Source: Mucilaginibacter galii (GTDB lineage Bacteria > Bacteroidota > Bacteroidia > Sphingobacteriales > Sphingobacteriaceae). From it: a DNA stretch of 64,000 bases. Position numbers and translations under genes: made by a program. The DNA lies in assembly GCF_014635825.1 (NCBI RefSeq), contig NZ_BMDO01000007.1, forward strand, positions 222,754 to 286,753, written 5' to 3'. Positions within the stretch are counted from its first letter, which is position 1. Each line of letters begins with the position of its first letter. Under the pieces are notes generated by a model that saw only the letters and a list, made by a program, of their open reading frames with translations, had not been told where the DNA came from and did no database searches. Positions 1 through 8,656 of this stretch are shown one piece after another.

Positions 1-87
1 TAATTGTAGGCTTTTAGGAGTTTCGCCATACTGGTACTCCTCCACTGCCTGTAAGTACTTTTCATCAATAGTATAATAAGTGTCCAT
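1..87 (-). CDS. Partial hypothetical protein, N-terminal 29 residues only
   Basis: An open frame runs from an ATG at 87 on the minus strand off the left edge. The visible protein begins MDTYYTIDEKYLQAVEEYQY and is rich in Tyr, Glu and Lys. It has no signal peptide. The helical, charged character would fit a tetratricopeptide-type protein, but 29 residues are too few to assign a family. A TAnnTTTG-like element lies about 200 bases upstream. Calling it a gene rests on the open frame reaching the edge and on normal-looking codon use. Confidence 0.45.
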   Translation of the reverse strand, partial: MDTYYTIDEKYLQAVEEYQYGETPKSLQL

Positions 88-440
88 GATAAACGATAAA
101 TGGAAACCGGCTCAATAATAATCCGGTTGTAATTCAATAAAAAATGATTTGAAAGGTTCTGATCTAAACACGATCAGCATGAAGGCAGGAAAGCTATTTA
201 ACGGCAAAACCCTCCTGCATCAGCCCCATGGGCCGCGTAAGTAACGCTTGGCAGAAATGATTTAGAATTAGCATTGTTAAAAATTTGCACAAATATACAA
301 ATTTCAATTAACAAAAAAAGATGAGGTAATTGCCCCCGTATAAAGGGATTAGTGTAGTATGTGATTACCATCCCGGTAAGCCAAAGTAATTTAGCGCAAC
401 CGGAATGGTAACCGAGGCAGATTTTTATAAAATGATATAA
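88..440. other. Non-coding stretch with an imperfect inverted repeat
   Basis: No convincing gene is visible. Two things can be seen. An imperfect inverted repeat pairs ATTACCATCCCGG (364-376) with CCGGAATGGTAACC (400-413), just past the 3' end of the small minus-strand gene that stops at 441. It has no T-run, so it is not a textbook terminator. On the minus strand, TATATTTG at 293-300 matches the Bacteroidota -7 pattern and could serve the partial gene at the left edge, but the TTTG upstream is only 14 bases away, closer than usual. Confidence 0.3.
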
Positions 441-734
441 TTAACTGGCTAAACCAAGGCTGGTTAACGCAGACGGAACCTGTGCAGCTGCCATGATAGG
501 CATATTTACATTTACACCTTCAATTACATAGTGGTCTTTTAATTCTTTTTCGCTTACAATTACGCTAAAATCATTGAATTTAACGCCGTCTTCATAGGGG
601 TAAACGGTATAACCACGTTTATCGGGGTCATAACTGCCAAGTTCAAATATTTCTTCGTGTTTAATGCCCTTAATTTTAGCGCCTTGCACTAATTGGTAAG
701 CATCTTTGATTGGTGCAAATTGATTGTTTTTCAT
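441..734 (-). CDS. Small hypothetical protein, 97 aa
   Basis: An intact 97-residue frame starts at ATG 734. It begins MKNNQFAPIKDAYQLVQGAK. The N-terminal two thirds are mixed charged and aromatic (several Tyr-Pro and Asp-Gly turns), and the last 25 residues are a hydrophobic, Ala/Pro-rich tail. There is no signal peptide and no motif I recognise. It lies 44 bases downstream of the ABC transporter ATPase on the same strand, so it could be the last gene of that operon. I do not recognise a family; a link to transport is only positional. Confidence 0.6.
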   Translation of the reverse strand: MKNNQFAPIKDAYQLVQGAKIKGIKHEEIFELGSYDPDKRGYTVYPYEDGVKFNDFSVIVSEKELKDHYVIEGVNVNMPIMAAAQVPSALTSLGLAS

Positions 735-778
735 AGATACACCTGCTAATACAATTACTTTGCCATTATTGGGGTTAA

Positions 779-1528
779 CTAACTAAACCATTCAAATAAA
801 TCATTTTGCGTTAAATTTAATTTTTTTTCGCTCGAAAAATCTTTGATCACTTTTCCTTCGGCCATATGAATAAGCCGGTTACCATGCGTGTGCGCATCTT
901 TTAGGTTATGAGTGATTAAAATAGCGGTCAGTTTAAAATCGGCAATCAGCTTATCTGCGGTTTCCATTACCAACCTGGCCGATCGGGGGTCTAAAGCTGC
1001 GGTAGGTTCATCAAGCAGTAAAATCTTGCACTCGTCCATCACACTCATGAGCAATGTTAACGCCTGCCTTTGTCCGCCCGATAGCGTGCCCATGGGTTGC
1101 ATCAGTTTGTTCTCCAAACCCATGTCAAGCAAAGCTATCTTTTCTTGTACCTCCTTCTTAAAGACATTATTTGTTCCAATGCGCAAACCCTTGCTTTGCG
1201 TACGTAATGCAGCCAGCCTAAAGTTATCCAGAATGCTCAGATCGGGAGCAGTTCCACTTAAGGGATTTTGGAAAACACGTGCTATCCAGCGGCTGCGCTG
1301 ATAGTCGTGCAGGCGGGTAACAGGATGGTTATCAATTTCTATAATGCCGCTACCTGGCAACGTACTACCGGCAATTAAGTTAAGCAGCGTGCTCTTGCCC
1401 GAACCATTGGCACCAACAATAACCACATAATCCTGAACCGAAATGGTTAGGCTTAGATCTTCAATGGCTTTTACCTCATTGGCTTTGCCTCGGTTAAATG
1501 TTTTGCTTATGTTCTCCAGCTTAATCAT
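779..1528 (-). CDS. ABC transporter ATP-binding protein, amino-acid-type uptake system
   Basis: Nucleotide-binding subunit of an ABC importer, acting on the cytoplasmic face with the permease encoded just upstream. From MIKLENISKTF the Walker A loop GANGSGKST is near residues 37-45, followed by the signature LSGGQRQ, Walker B KILLLDEP and the switch histidine in ILITHN. I place the start at ATG 1528. An upstream in-frame start would lengthen the protein inside the permease gene, whereas ATG 1528 has AGGAG just before it and overlaps the permease stop by 8 bases, a typical coupled junction. The family (COG1101-like) accompanies COG4120 permeases and COG2984 binding proteins; some relatives are reported to carry tryptophan or tyrosine. 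The substrate here is unknown. Confidence 0.88.
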   Translation of the reverse strand: MIKLENISKTFNRGKANEVKAIEDLSLTISVQDYVVIVGANGSGKSTLLNLIAGSTLPGSGIIEIDNHPVTRLHDYQRSRWIARVFQNPLSGTAPDLSILDNFRLAALRTQSKGLRIGTNNVFKKEVQEKIALLDMGLENKLMQPMGTLSGGQRQALTLLMSVMDECKILLLDEPTAALDPRSARLVMETADKLIADFKLTAILITHNLKDAHTHGNRLIHMAEGKVIKDFSSEKKLNLTQNDLFEWFS

Positions 1529-2390
1529 GACTCCTGAAAGATAAACGTGGCAAACTAACAATTAACAGCACCAAAACAGCTGTAACCACTTTAAGCAAAT
1601 TAGGATTTACCCCTACGGCTAACGTTACGGCAAGCACCAGTTGAAATACGATGGTTCCGGCTAAAACCAAGAGCAAGCTGCCCCAAACCGAGGTAATGCG
1701 CAACCAGCCTATAAGCGTTTCGCCTATAATAACAGATCCTAATCCAATAATTACGATACCTACGCCCATGCTAATATCTGCAAAGCCTTGTTGTTGGGTA
1801 ATGAGGAAACCGCTTAAAGCGGTCAGGGCGTTTGCCAAAGCCAACCCGATGATCTTCATACGGTCGGTATTTACACCCAGTGCCCTGATCATGGTTTCGC
1901 TGTTGCCCGTGGCACGCATGGCTATACCAAAATCAGTTTTGAGCAGGTAGCCTATAAAACCTGTAAGCACAGCAACAATGACCAGCAGTATGATAAACGT
2001 ATTCACATTTACATCGGCGGTAAAATTCAGTACGTTGAAAATAGATGCCGTACCAATAAGCGGCAAGTTAGAGCGCCCTGCAATGGTTAGATTCACAGAA
2101 TATAATGCCGTCATAACCAGGATTCCCGCCAGTAGTGCGTTTATCTTGAGCTTGGTATGTATTAAGCCGGTTATGGCTCCGGCTAATCCACCTGCCAATA
2201 GTACTACCACTATGCTGATGTATAGTGGGTAGGCGTGCGTAAGCGTAACGCCTGTTACAATACCGCCTAAAGCATAGCTTCCATCGGTAGTTATATCGGG
2301 GATGTTGAATATTTTCATGGAGATGTAAATACCCAACGCAATGCCCGAAAAGCATAGTCCCTGTAATAAAGCGGTGAGGTAAAAATCCAT
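1521..2390 (-). CDS. ABC transporter permease, branched-chain-permease fold
   Basis: Integral membrane subunit, 289 residues, with about eight to nine hydrophobic segments separated by short charged loops. The pattern DITTDGSYALGG near residue 33 and the repeated Gly/Ala-rich helices fit the BPD_transp_2 (COG4120) family. The gene lies between its ATPase (8-base overlap at the 3' end) and its binding protein (2 bases upstream), so the three are almost certainly one transcript and one transporter. The binding-protein type points to an amino-acid-like or other small substrate. The permease sequence does not show which. Confidence 0.88.
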   Translation of the reverse strand: MDFYLTALLQGLCFSGIALGIYISMKIFNIPDITTDGSYALGGIVTGVTLTHAYPLYISIVVVLLAGGLAGAITGLIHTKLKINALLAGILVMTALYSVNLTIAGRSNLPLIGTASIFNVLNFTADVNVNTFIILLVIVAVLTGFIGYLLKTDFGIAMRATGNSETMIRALGVNTDRMKIIGLALANALTALSGFLITQQQGFADISMGVGIVIIGLGSVIIGETLIGWLRITSVWGSLLLVLAGTIVFQLVLAVTLAVGVNPNLLKVVTAVLVLLIVSLPRLSFRSHD

Positions 2391-2392
2391 AA

Positions 2393-3364
2393 CTATTTTA
2401 CAGCCTCAAAGTTTGCCGGTATGGTTACGTTGTATTTTTTAGCCGCAGCAGCGTTATAAACCCGTTTACGCACCTTTACCATTTCGGGCTTTAAACCATC
2501 GGTTTTATGTGTTTTTAAATATTGTGCGGCCTGCACGCCCGATTGGTAACCCCACTGATAAATATCGGCACCAAAAGCCGCCACCGCACCACGCTGCACC
2601 AAACCGGCTTCGCTGGTAAAAATGGGAACATTTTTTTGCTCGCAGCTTTTTAAGATGGTTTCAAAGGCTGCAAACACAGTATTATCGGGATTTGCAAAAA
2701 AAGCATCAATATTTTTATCTAATAGCGATTGCGTAACCAGTTGCGCCTCAGCCGATGAATTGAGCGGCAATGCCAGCAAGGTCACATTTAGCTTACCTGC
2801 CAGTTCCTTAATACGCTGCATGGCATCGGCCGACTGTGGTTCCGATTGGTTATAGATCATTCCTACCACCAGTTTGCCTTGCTTGGGTTTCAATAATTTA
2901 GGGATCAAAGAAAAAGAAGTATCAATGTAATTGAGGTCTTCTACCGTACCAAATAAATTGGCCGGCGCCTTGCCCTGCGCATCTAATAAATGTGCGCGCT
3001 CAGGCGTAGGCGATACCATCATAAAAATAGGAATGGTCTTGGTTTTTTGCGATGCCGTAACCGATGATAGCGTGGTACTGGTGGCCAGCAGGTCTACAGG
3101 CTCAGATACAAAATAGTTAACAATCTGGGTAAGCGTGGGTATACTTCCCTGCGCATTTTTATATTCTATTTTAAGATTTCCTTTTTGTTCGCTAAAGCCG
3201 TTTTTGGCCAATGCATCGGTAAAACCGGTTTTAGCCTGGGCAATGGTAGCATCCTCAAAAGCATCAACAAATCCCACTACAGTTACATTTTTATCTTTTT
3301 TGGGCTTACAGGCTGTAACACATAACAGCACTATAAATATGAAAAGGTAAGAGTTGCGCTTCAT
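2393..3364 (-). CDS. ABC transporter substrate-binding lipoprotein (COG2984 type)
   Basis: Periplasmic solute-binding component, tethered as a lipoprotein. From ATG 3364 the protein starts MKRNSYLFIFIVLLCVTAC, a clean type II signal with lipid-accepting Cys19. The mature part (about 305 residues) has the two-lobed Rossmann-like pattern of the ABC_sub_bind family: VVGFVDAFEDATIAQAKTGF, then LLATSTTLSSVTASQKTKTIPIFM and a conserved FGTVEDLNY segment. I prefer 3364 to an in-frame start 36 bases upstream, because the shorter form gives a proper signal peptide. It is the first gene of the importer operon. Relatives include proteins linked to tryptophan/tyrosine uptake; the substrate here is unproven. 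Confidence 0.85.
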   Translation of the reverse strand: MKRNSYLFIFIVLLCVTACKPKKDKNVTVVGFVDAFEDATIAQAKTGFTDALAKNGFSEQKGNLKIEYKNAQGSIPTLTQIVNYFVSEPVDLLATSTTLSSVTASQKTKTIPIFMMVSPTPERAHLLDAQGKAPANLFGTVEDLNYIDTSFSLIPKLLKPKQGKLVVGMIYNQSEPQSADAMQRIKELAGKLNVTLLALPLNSSAEAQLVTQSLLDKNIDAFFANPDNTVFAAFETILKSCEQKNVPIFTSEAGLVQRGAVAAFGADIYQWGYQSGVQAAQYLKTHKTDGLKPEMVKVRKRVYNAAAAKKYNVTIPANFEAVK

Positions 3365-3454
3365 TGTACTAAAGTAGTCAATTGTGAAGTATAGCCACAT
3401 ATACTTTTTAATAAGCCCCCATTTTTTACTTCTAATTAACTAATTTCGCCATTA

Positions 3455-4597
3455 ATGATGTCCCTGTCTAAACTTCCGCATACCGGCACCACTATATTTT
3501 CTGTAATGTCGGCCCTTGCAAATGAGGTTGGCGCAATCAATTTATCTCAGGGTTTTCCTGATTATGATTGTGCTCCTCAGCTAATTGACCTGGTTACCCA
3601 AGCCATGAAAGATGGCCATAACCAGTACGCACCTATGCCTGGCCTGCTGCCATTGCGTGAGCAAATTGCTTACAAAACCGAGAAGCTGCACGGCGCTGTT
3701 TACAACCCCGATACCGAAATTACCATTACGGCAGGGGGCACGCAAGCCATTTTTACGGCTATTTGCGCCGCTATACATCCTAATGATGAGGTAATAGTTT
3801 TTGAGCCTGCTTATGATTGTTATGCCCCTGCCATTAAATTGATGGGCGGCACGGTAAAATCAATGGAGCTGGAACCGCCCGACTATCGCATTAACTGGGA
3901 AATGGTGAAAAGGCTCATTAGCAACCGTACGCGAATGATCATTTTGAATTCGCCGCACAACCCAACGTCTACCATTTTGCATGAAGAAGATATTAAGGAG
4001 CTGGAAGCGCTGGTAAAAAACCGGGACATTTTGATCTTGAGCGATGAAGTTTACGAGCACTTAATTTTCGATGGACAAACACATCACAGTATGGCCCGTT
4101 ACCCCGAATTGCAGCAGCGCAGTTTCATCGTATCATCATTTGGCAAACTGTTTCATACCACCGGCTGGAAATTAGGGTACTGCCTTGCCCCTGCTGCCAT
4201 GACCGCTGAGTTCCGCAAAATACATCAATATATGGTGTTTAGTGTGAATACGCCTATGCAGGTAGCTATAGCACAATATTTAAAAAACGAAGAGAGTTAC
4301 CTTGGCCTTGCAGAACTATTTCAGCAAAAGCGTGATTATTTCCGCAAAGGACTGGCGCAAACCCGTTTTGAACTGCTGCCATGTTCGGGTTCTTACTTTC
4401 AATCGGTGCAATACAATGGCATAAGCGATGAAAAGGATACTGATTTTGCCATGCGCATAACCAAAGAGTTTGGAGTGGCTTCTATACCGGTATCTGCGTT
4501 CTACAGCAAAGGCACAGATCATCATGTGTTGAGATTTTGCTTTGCCAAAAAGCAAGAAACGTTAGATAAAGCCGTTGAAAGATTAATTAAGTTGTAA
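3455..4597 (+). CDS. Methionine/glutamine-type aminotransferase (class I, PLP)
   Basis: A 380-residue fold-type I aminotransferase. NLSQGFPDYD near the N-terminus is typical of the kynurenine/glutamine transaminase K and YbdL-like group. The PLP lysine is K231 in SSFGKLFHTTGWK, and NSPHNPTS and LSDEVYEHL are the other PLP-site motifs. These enzymes regenerate methionine from 4-methylthio-2-oxobutanoate with glutamine as a preferred donor. The next gene, 61 bases downstream, is an omega-amidase that would remove the alpha-ketoglutaramate formed. Their pairing is the best evidence for the substrate. The start MMSLSK is the first ATG after the divergent ABC operon; the second ATG is equally possible. 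Confidence 0.87.
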   Translation: MMSLSKLPHTGTTIFSVMSALANEVGAINLSQGFPDYDCAPQLIDLVTQAMKDGHNQYAPMPGLLPLREQIAYKTEKLHGAVYNPDTEITITAGGTQAIFTAICAAIHPNDEVIVFEPAYDCYAPAIKLMGGTVKSMELEPPDYRINWEMVKRLISNRTRMIILNSPHNPTSTILHEEDIKELEALVKNRDILILSDEVYEHLIFDGQTHHSMARYPELQQRSFIVSSFGKLFHTTGWKLGYCLAPAAMTAEFRKIHQYMVFSVNTPMQVAIAQYLKNEESYLGLAELFQQKRDYFRKGLAQTRFELLPCSGSYFQSVQYNGISDEKDTDFAMRITKEFGVASIPVSAFYSKGTDHHVLRFCFAKKQETLDKAVERLIKL

Positions 4598-4658
4598 ATT
4601 TTTAGTTAATTGCAGCAGTACAAGCTCCTGTATATAACCAGTTTATAAGCCGTTTCCT

Positions 4659-5438
4659 ATGGATAATTTGAAAATTACTACCTATCAGGGCTATCTTTTT
4701 TGGGAAAATATTGACAAAAACCTGCAAAATATTTCGTTGCGGTTATCGGGCATACGCACCAATACCGACCTTATTGTTTTGCCCGAAATGTTTAATACCG
4801 GCTTTACCATGAATGCCGAAAAGCTGGCCGAGCTCATGAATGGTAAAACCATGCAGTGGATGCACACCACGGCGCAAAAATTTGCCTGCGTAGTAACGGG
4901 TAGTTTGATCATCAGCGAAAACGGGAAATATTATAACCGGCTCATATGGATGCGCCCCGATGGCACTTTTGAGAGTTATGATAAACGCCATTTATTTGCT
5001 TTAAGCAATGAGCACGAAACCTACACGGCAGGTACAAAAAAGCTGTTGGTAGAATTGAAAGGCTGGATTATTTGCCCGGTAATATGTTACGACCTGCGTT
5101 TCCCGGTATGGCTGCGTAATGTTAATGAAGTTTATGATTTACTGTTGGTAGTGGCTAACTGGCCCGAACGCCGCTCCCTGCACTGGCGTACCCTTATACC
5201 GGCCCGCGCCGTAGAAAACCAAAGTTATGTAATAGGTTTAAACCGTTTCGGCTACGATGGTAACGAGGTTTTTCACTCAGGCGATTCTATGTGTATTGAC
5301 CCTAATGGCAAGGTGATCTACTACAAGCCAAACGAAGAAGACCTTTATACCTTCAGCATTAATTACGAAGAGCTTGAAAAAACGCGCCGTGCCCTCCCCT
5401 TTTTAAAAGATGCCGACGAATTTACTTTAGACGAGTAA
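4659..5438 (+). CDS. Omega-amidase of the nitrilase superfamily (YafV/Nit2-like)
   Basis: A 259-residue carbon-nitrogen hydrolase with the full catalytic triad visible: E43 (LPEMFNTGF), K109 (YDKRHLF) and C143 (ICYDLRFPVW). YDKRHLFALSNEHETYTAG is characteristic of the YafV/omega-amidase branch. The enzyme hydrolyses alpha-ketoglutaramate (or the succinate analogue) to the oxoacid and ammonia. Sitting just behind a glutamine-type aminotransferase, it makes that transamination irreversible. It has no signal peptide, so it is cytoplasmic. The length is normal. A role in methionine salvage is inferred from the family pairing and is not shown by any other salvage gene here. Confidence 0.88.
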   Translation: MDNLKITTYQGYLFWENIDKNLQNISLRLSGIRTNTDLIVLPEMFNTGFTMNAEKLAELMNGKTMQWMHTTAQKFACVVTGSLIISENGKYYNRLIWMRPDGTFESYDKRHLFALSNEHETYTAGTKKLLVELKGWIICPVICYDLRFPVWLRNVNEVYDLLLVVANWPERRSLHWRTLIPARAVENQSYVIGLNRFGYDGNEVFHSGDSMCIDPNGKVIYYKPNEEDLYTFSINYEELEKTRRALPFLKDADEFTLDE

Positions 5439-5515
5439 GTTGTGTATTCCTAATTAATATTGCGCTTTCATATTAAACTGCTTATTTTGCATAAAACCAA
5501 GTAGTTTATATTCCT

Positions 5516-8500
5516 ATGTTCATTAAATTAGTTAAGCAAGCGTCGTTCCTATTATTGCCTTGTTTAATCCTCATAGCTCCGCCAAACGCATCTGCTCAAA
5601 AAAAGAAAAAAGACTATACGCCGTTAGTTAACCCTTTTGTAGGTACCGGCGGGCACGGGCATACGTTCCCGGGCGCTACCGTTCCTTTCGGTATGGTGCA
5701 GTTAAGCCCCGATACTCGTCTAGAAGGTTGGGACGGATGCTCGGGCTATCATTATTCTGACACTACCGTTTACGGTTTCTCGCATACGCATTTAAGTGGC
5801 GTTGGCATCCCCGATTACTGCGACATCTTATTTATGCCTACCGTGGGCGTACCCCGCCTGCAAAACACCGATTACCGTTCGGGCTTTAAAAAGGTAAACG
5901 AAGTGGCTTCGCCGGGTTATTATAAAACCACGCTCGATAAATATAATGTAGAAGTTGAACTCACCGCTACCCAGCGCGCCGGTTTACATCAGTACACTTA
6001 TCCTTCTACAAATCAGGCCAATATTATCATAGATCTTAAGCACCGCGATAAAGTTTTAAACTCCTGGATTGAAGTGGTGAACGATCATGAGATCAGGGGT
6101 TTTCGCCAGTCGGAGTCGTGGGCAAAGAATCAGTACGTATATTTTCACGCCAAGTTTTCTAAGCCTTTTAAAACTTATGGCATAGCGTCGAACGATGTAA
6201 TTCAGCAAGGCAAACAGCGGTTGGATGGTACTAACATTAAAATGTTTATACAGTTTGACGACCCAAAAGAGGTATTGGTAAAGGTGGGCATATCATCGGT
6301 AAGTGCCGAGGGCGCCCTGAAAAACCTGGATGCGGAGATCAAAGATTTTGACTTTAAACAAGTTCAAAAGCAAGCTAAAGCCAGTTGGAATACCGAACTA
6401 TCTAAAATAGATGTAGAAGGAGGCTCGCCGCCCGCACCGCAAGGCCAGCAGAATATGAACAACCCATACGGGTATGGTTACAACAATGCACCAAAGCGCA
6501 GCGCTCCGGTTGTTGATTATGGAAAGGTAAAGCAGACTATTTTCTATACCGCCTTGTATCATACCATGATGGCACCCAACATTTACAATGATGTTGACGG
6601 GCAATACCGTGGTTTAGACGGGCAAGTTCACACCGCGCAAGGCTTTAACTATTATACAGTTTTTTCGCTATGGGATACCTTCCGTGCCGAACACCCGCTG
6701 CTTGCGCTGATTGATAAAAAACGCACGCTCGATTTCATCAAAACTTTCCTGGCCATGTACGATCAAACCAAGGTATTACCAGTTTGGCCGCTGGCATCTG
6801 ATGAAACTTTTTGTATGATAGGCAACCATGCTATCCCCGTTATTGTAGATGCTTACAGTAAAGGAATCCGCGATTTTGATGCCGGTAAGGCCCTTGAAGC
6901 CATGAAAGCAAGCACCAGCCGCAACCAGTTTGGCCTGGCATCGTACAACCAAAAAGGTTTAGTAATGGGCGATGAGGAAAATGAGTCGGTATCCAAAACC
7001 CTGGAGTACGCTTACGACGACTGGTGTATTGCCCAAATGGCTAAAATGATGGATAAACCGCAGGATTACACTACTTACATTAAACGCTCGCAATACTGGA
7101 AAAACGTTTACAATAATCAAAACGGCTTTATGCAGGCAAGGGTTAACGGTAGCTGGTATACGCCCTTTGAGCCTACCGAGGTCAATAATAATTACACCGA
7201 AGGTAACGCCTGGCAGTATAGCTTTTTTGTGCCGCAGGATGTAGAAGGATTAGCTACGGCCATGGGCGGCATGCAAAAATTCGAAATTAAGCTGGATGAA
7301 CTATTCACGACTAAAGCAGCGCTAAGCGGGCGCGAGCAGTCGGACATTACAGGTTTAATTGGCCAGTACGCACACGGTAACGAGCCCAGCCACCACATGG
7401 CTTACCTGTATAATTTTACCGCCGATCCCGAAAAAACGCAGGTGGTGGTCAACAATATTATGCGCACGCAGTACAGCAATAAGCCCGACGGTTTAGCCGG
7501 TAATGAAGATTGCGGGCAAATGTCGGCCTGGTATGTGATGAGTGCTTTGGGTTTATACAACATTGCACCCGGACAGCAGCAGTTCCAGGTGGGTTTGCCG
7601 CAGTTTGAAAAAACTGTAATCAATTTAGAGAACGGCAAAAAGTTTACCGTATTAAACTCGGGCACGGCGGTAAGCCTGAGCAATACTTACCTGCAAGGCA
7701 TGAACTTTAATAAAAAGCCTTACAGTAAGTTGTTCATAGATTATAAAGACATAGCCGATGGAGGTGAGTTTGAGCTTTTTACCGGAAGGCTGCCGAATAA
7801 ATTATTTGTACAGGAACTGGAGAAGCCGGTATCGCAGGTAACCGACTCGCTCATTGTACCTAACCCCTGTTTTATTAGCACAGCTCAAACCTTTAAGCAG
7901 CAAATCTTTGTGGCTATGAACTGTGCCGACCCGGCTGCTAAGATCTATTACACTATGGATGGCAGCTTACCAACCAACAGATCAAACAGCTATACCAATC
8001 CCATCGCGCTTTATGGCACCACAACACTCAGGGCCATTGCTATTAAAAATGGCGTAAGCAGCTTTGTAAACACCGGAACATTTACACTGCTAAAGGGTAA
8101 CAACAAGATATCGCTCACTAACAAATACCTTCGCAACTATGCAGCCGCAGGCGATGAAGCGCTGATTGATGGTCTTTACGGCACCAGCAACTGGCGCATG
8201 GGTAATAACTGGCAAGGCTACCAGAATAACGATCTGGAAGCTATTGTTGATATGGGTCAGGTGAAAACGGTAAAACAGGTTTCGCTAACCACCCTGCAAG
8301 ATACCCGCGCCTGGATTGTATTTCCAAAAGAGGTTCAATATTCGGTTTCTGACGATGGCAGAACATACCGCCAACTAGTTACGGTGAAAACCAAAGTAGG
8401 CGTAGACAGTATGTCGCCGCAAACAAAGGCCTTCACCGCAACTTTAAATACTAAAGCGCGCTACATTAAAGTAATTGCCAAACAGTACGGTCCGCTTCCT

Positions 8501-8563
8501 CAATGGCACGAGAGCAAAGGCAGCCCATCGTACATCTTTGCCGATGAGATAAGCATACAGTAA
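5516..8563 (+). CDS. Secreted GH92 alpha-mannosidase with C-terminal accessory domains
   Basis: A 1015-residue exported glycoside hydrolase. Residues 1-27 form a type I signal peptide ending ASA-Q. The N-terminal beta-sandwich begins NPFVGTGGHGHTFPGATVPF, a GH92 hallmark, and includes GFSHTHLSGVG. The catalytic (alpha/alpha)6 domain contains YTEGNAWQY, whose E562 matches the family acid, and GNEDCGQMSAWY (E664, D665), matching the family's base and calcium region. From about 770 a chitobiase-type C-terminal repeat (KIYYTMDGSLPTNRS) and then an F5/8-type discoidin-like domain follow to the end. GH92 enzymes remove alpha-linked mannose and need calcium. No transporter or regulator is adjacent, so it is not in an evident utilisation locus. 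The C-terminal modules probably bind glycan. Confidence 0.93.
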   Translation: MFIKLVKQASFLLLPCLILIAPPNASAQKKKKDYTPLVNPFVGTGGHGHTFPGATVPFGMVQLSPDTRLEGWDGCSGYHYSDTTVYGFSHTHLSGVGIPDYCDILFMPTVGVPRLQNTDYRSGFKKVNEVASPGYYKTTLDKYNVEVELTATQRAGLHQYTYPSTNQANIIIDLKHRDKVLNSWIEVVNDHEIRGFRQSESWAKNQYVYFHAKFSKPFKTYGIASNDVIQQGKQRLDGTNIKMFIQFDDPKEVLVKVGISSVSAEGALKNLDAEIKDFDFKQVQKQAKASWNTELSKIDVEGGSPPAPQGQQNMNNPYGYGYNNAPKRSAPVVDYGKVKQTIFYTALYHTMMAPNIYNDVDGQYRGLDGQVHTAQGFNYYTVFSLWDTFRAEHPLLALIDKKRTLDFIKTFLAMYDQTKVLPVWPLASDETFCMIGNHAIPVIVDAYSKGIRDFDAGKALEAMKASTSRNQFGLASYNQKGLVMGDEENESVSKTLEYAYDDWCIAQMAKMMDKPQDYTTYIKRSQYWKNVYNNQNGFMQARVNGSWYTPFEPTEVNNNYTEGNAWQYSFFVPQDVEGLATAMGGMQKFEIKLDELFTTKAALSGREQSDITGLIGQYAHGNEPSHHMAYLYNFTADPEKTQVVVNNIMRTQYSNKPDGLAGNEDCGQMSAWYVMSALGLYNIAPGQQQFQVGLPQFEKTVINLENGKKFTVLNSGTAVSLSNTYLQGMNFNKKPYSKLFIDYKDIADGGEFELFTGRLPNKLFVQELEKPVSQVTDSLIVPNPCFISTAQTFKQQIFVAMNCADPAAKIYYTMDGSLPTNRSNSYTNPIALYGTTTLRAIAIKNGVSSFVNTGTFTLLKGNNKISLTNKYLRNYAAAGDEALIDGLYGTSNWRMGNNWQGYQNNDLEAIVDMGQVKTVKQVSLTTLQDTRAWIVFPKEVQYSVSDDGRTYRQLVTVKTKVGVDSMSPQTKAFTATLNTKARYIKVIAKQYGPLPQWHESKGSPSYIFADEISIQ

Positions 8564-8648
8564 GCCCCTCCTAAATCCTCCCCGGGAGGGAGGACTTTAA
8601 AGAAAGACCATACAACTCCCTCCCTCCCGGGGAGGGCTGGGGAGGGGT
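8564..8648. repeat. GC-rich palindromic repeat, family A (copy 1)
   Basis: An inverted repeat fills the gap between the GH92 and ppk2 genes, which converge here. The left arm (8564-8593) contains CCTCCCCGGGAGGGAGG and the right arm (8616-8647) contains CCTCCCTCCCGGGGAGG, with a 22-base loop. It begins directly after the GH92 stop codon. The same sequence recurs at 48967-49090, again between convergent genes, so this is a dispersed element and not a one-off terminator. It could fold into a very stable hairpin in either transcript and may end transcription from both sides. Confidence 0.85.
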
Positions 8649-8656
8649 TGACGGGC

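Noticed and set aside
1528..1561. Longer start for the ABC ATPase (MLVCHVYLSGV...)
   Set aside because: It would put more coding sequence over the permease; ATG 1528 has AGGAG and the family-typical MIKLENISKTF start.
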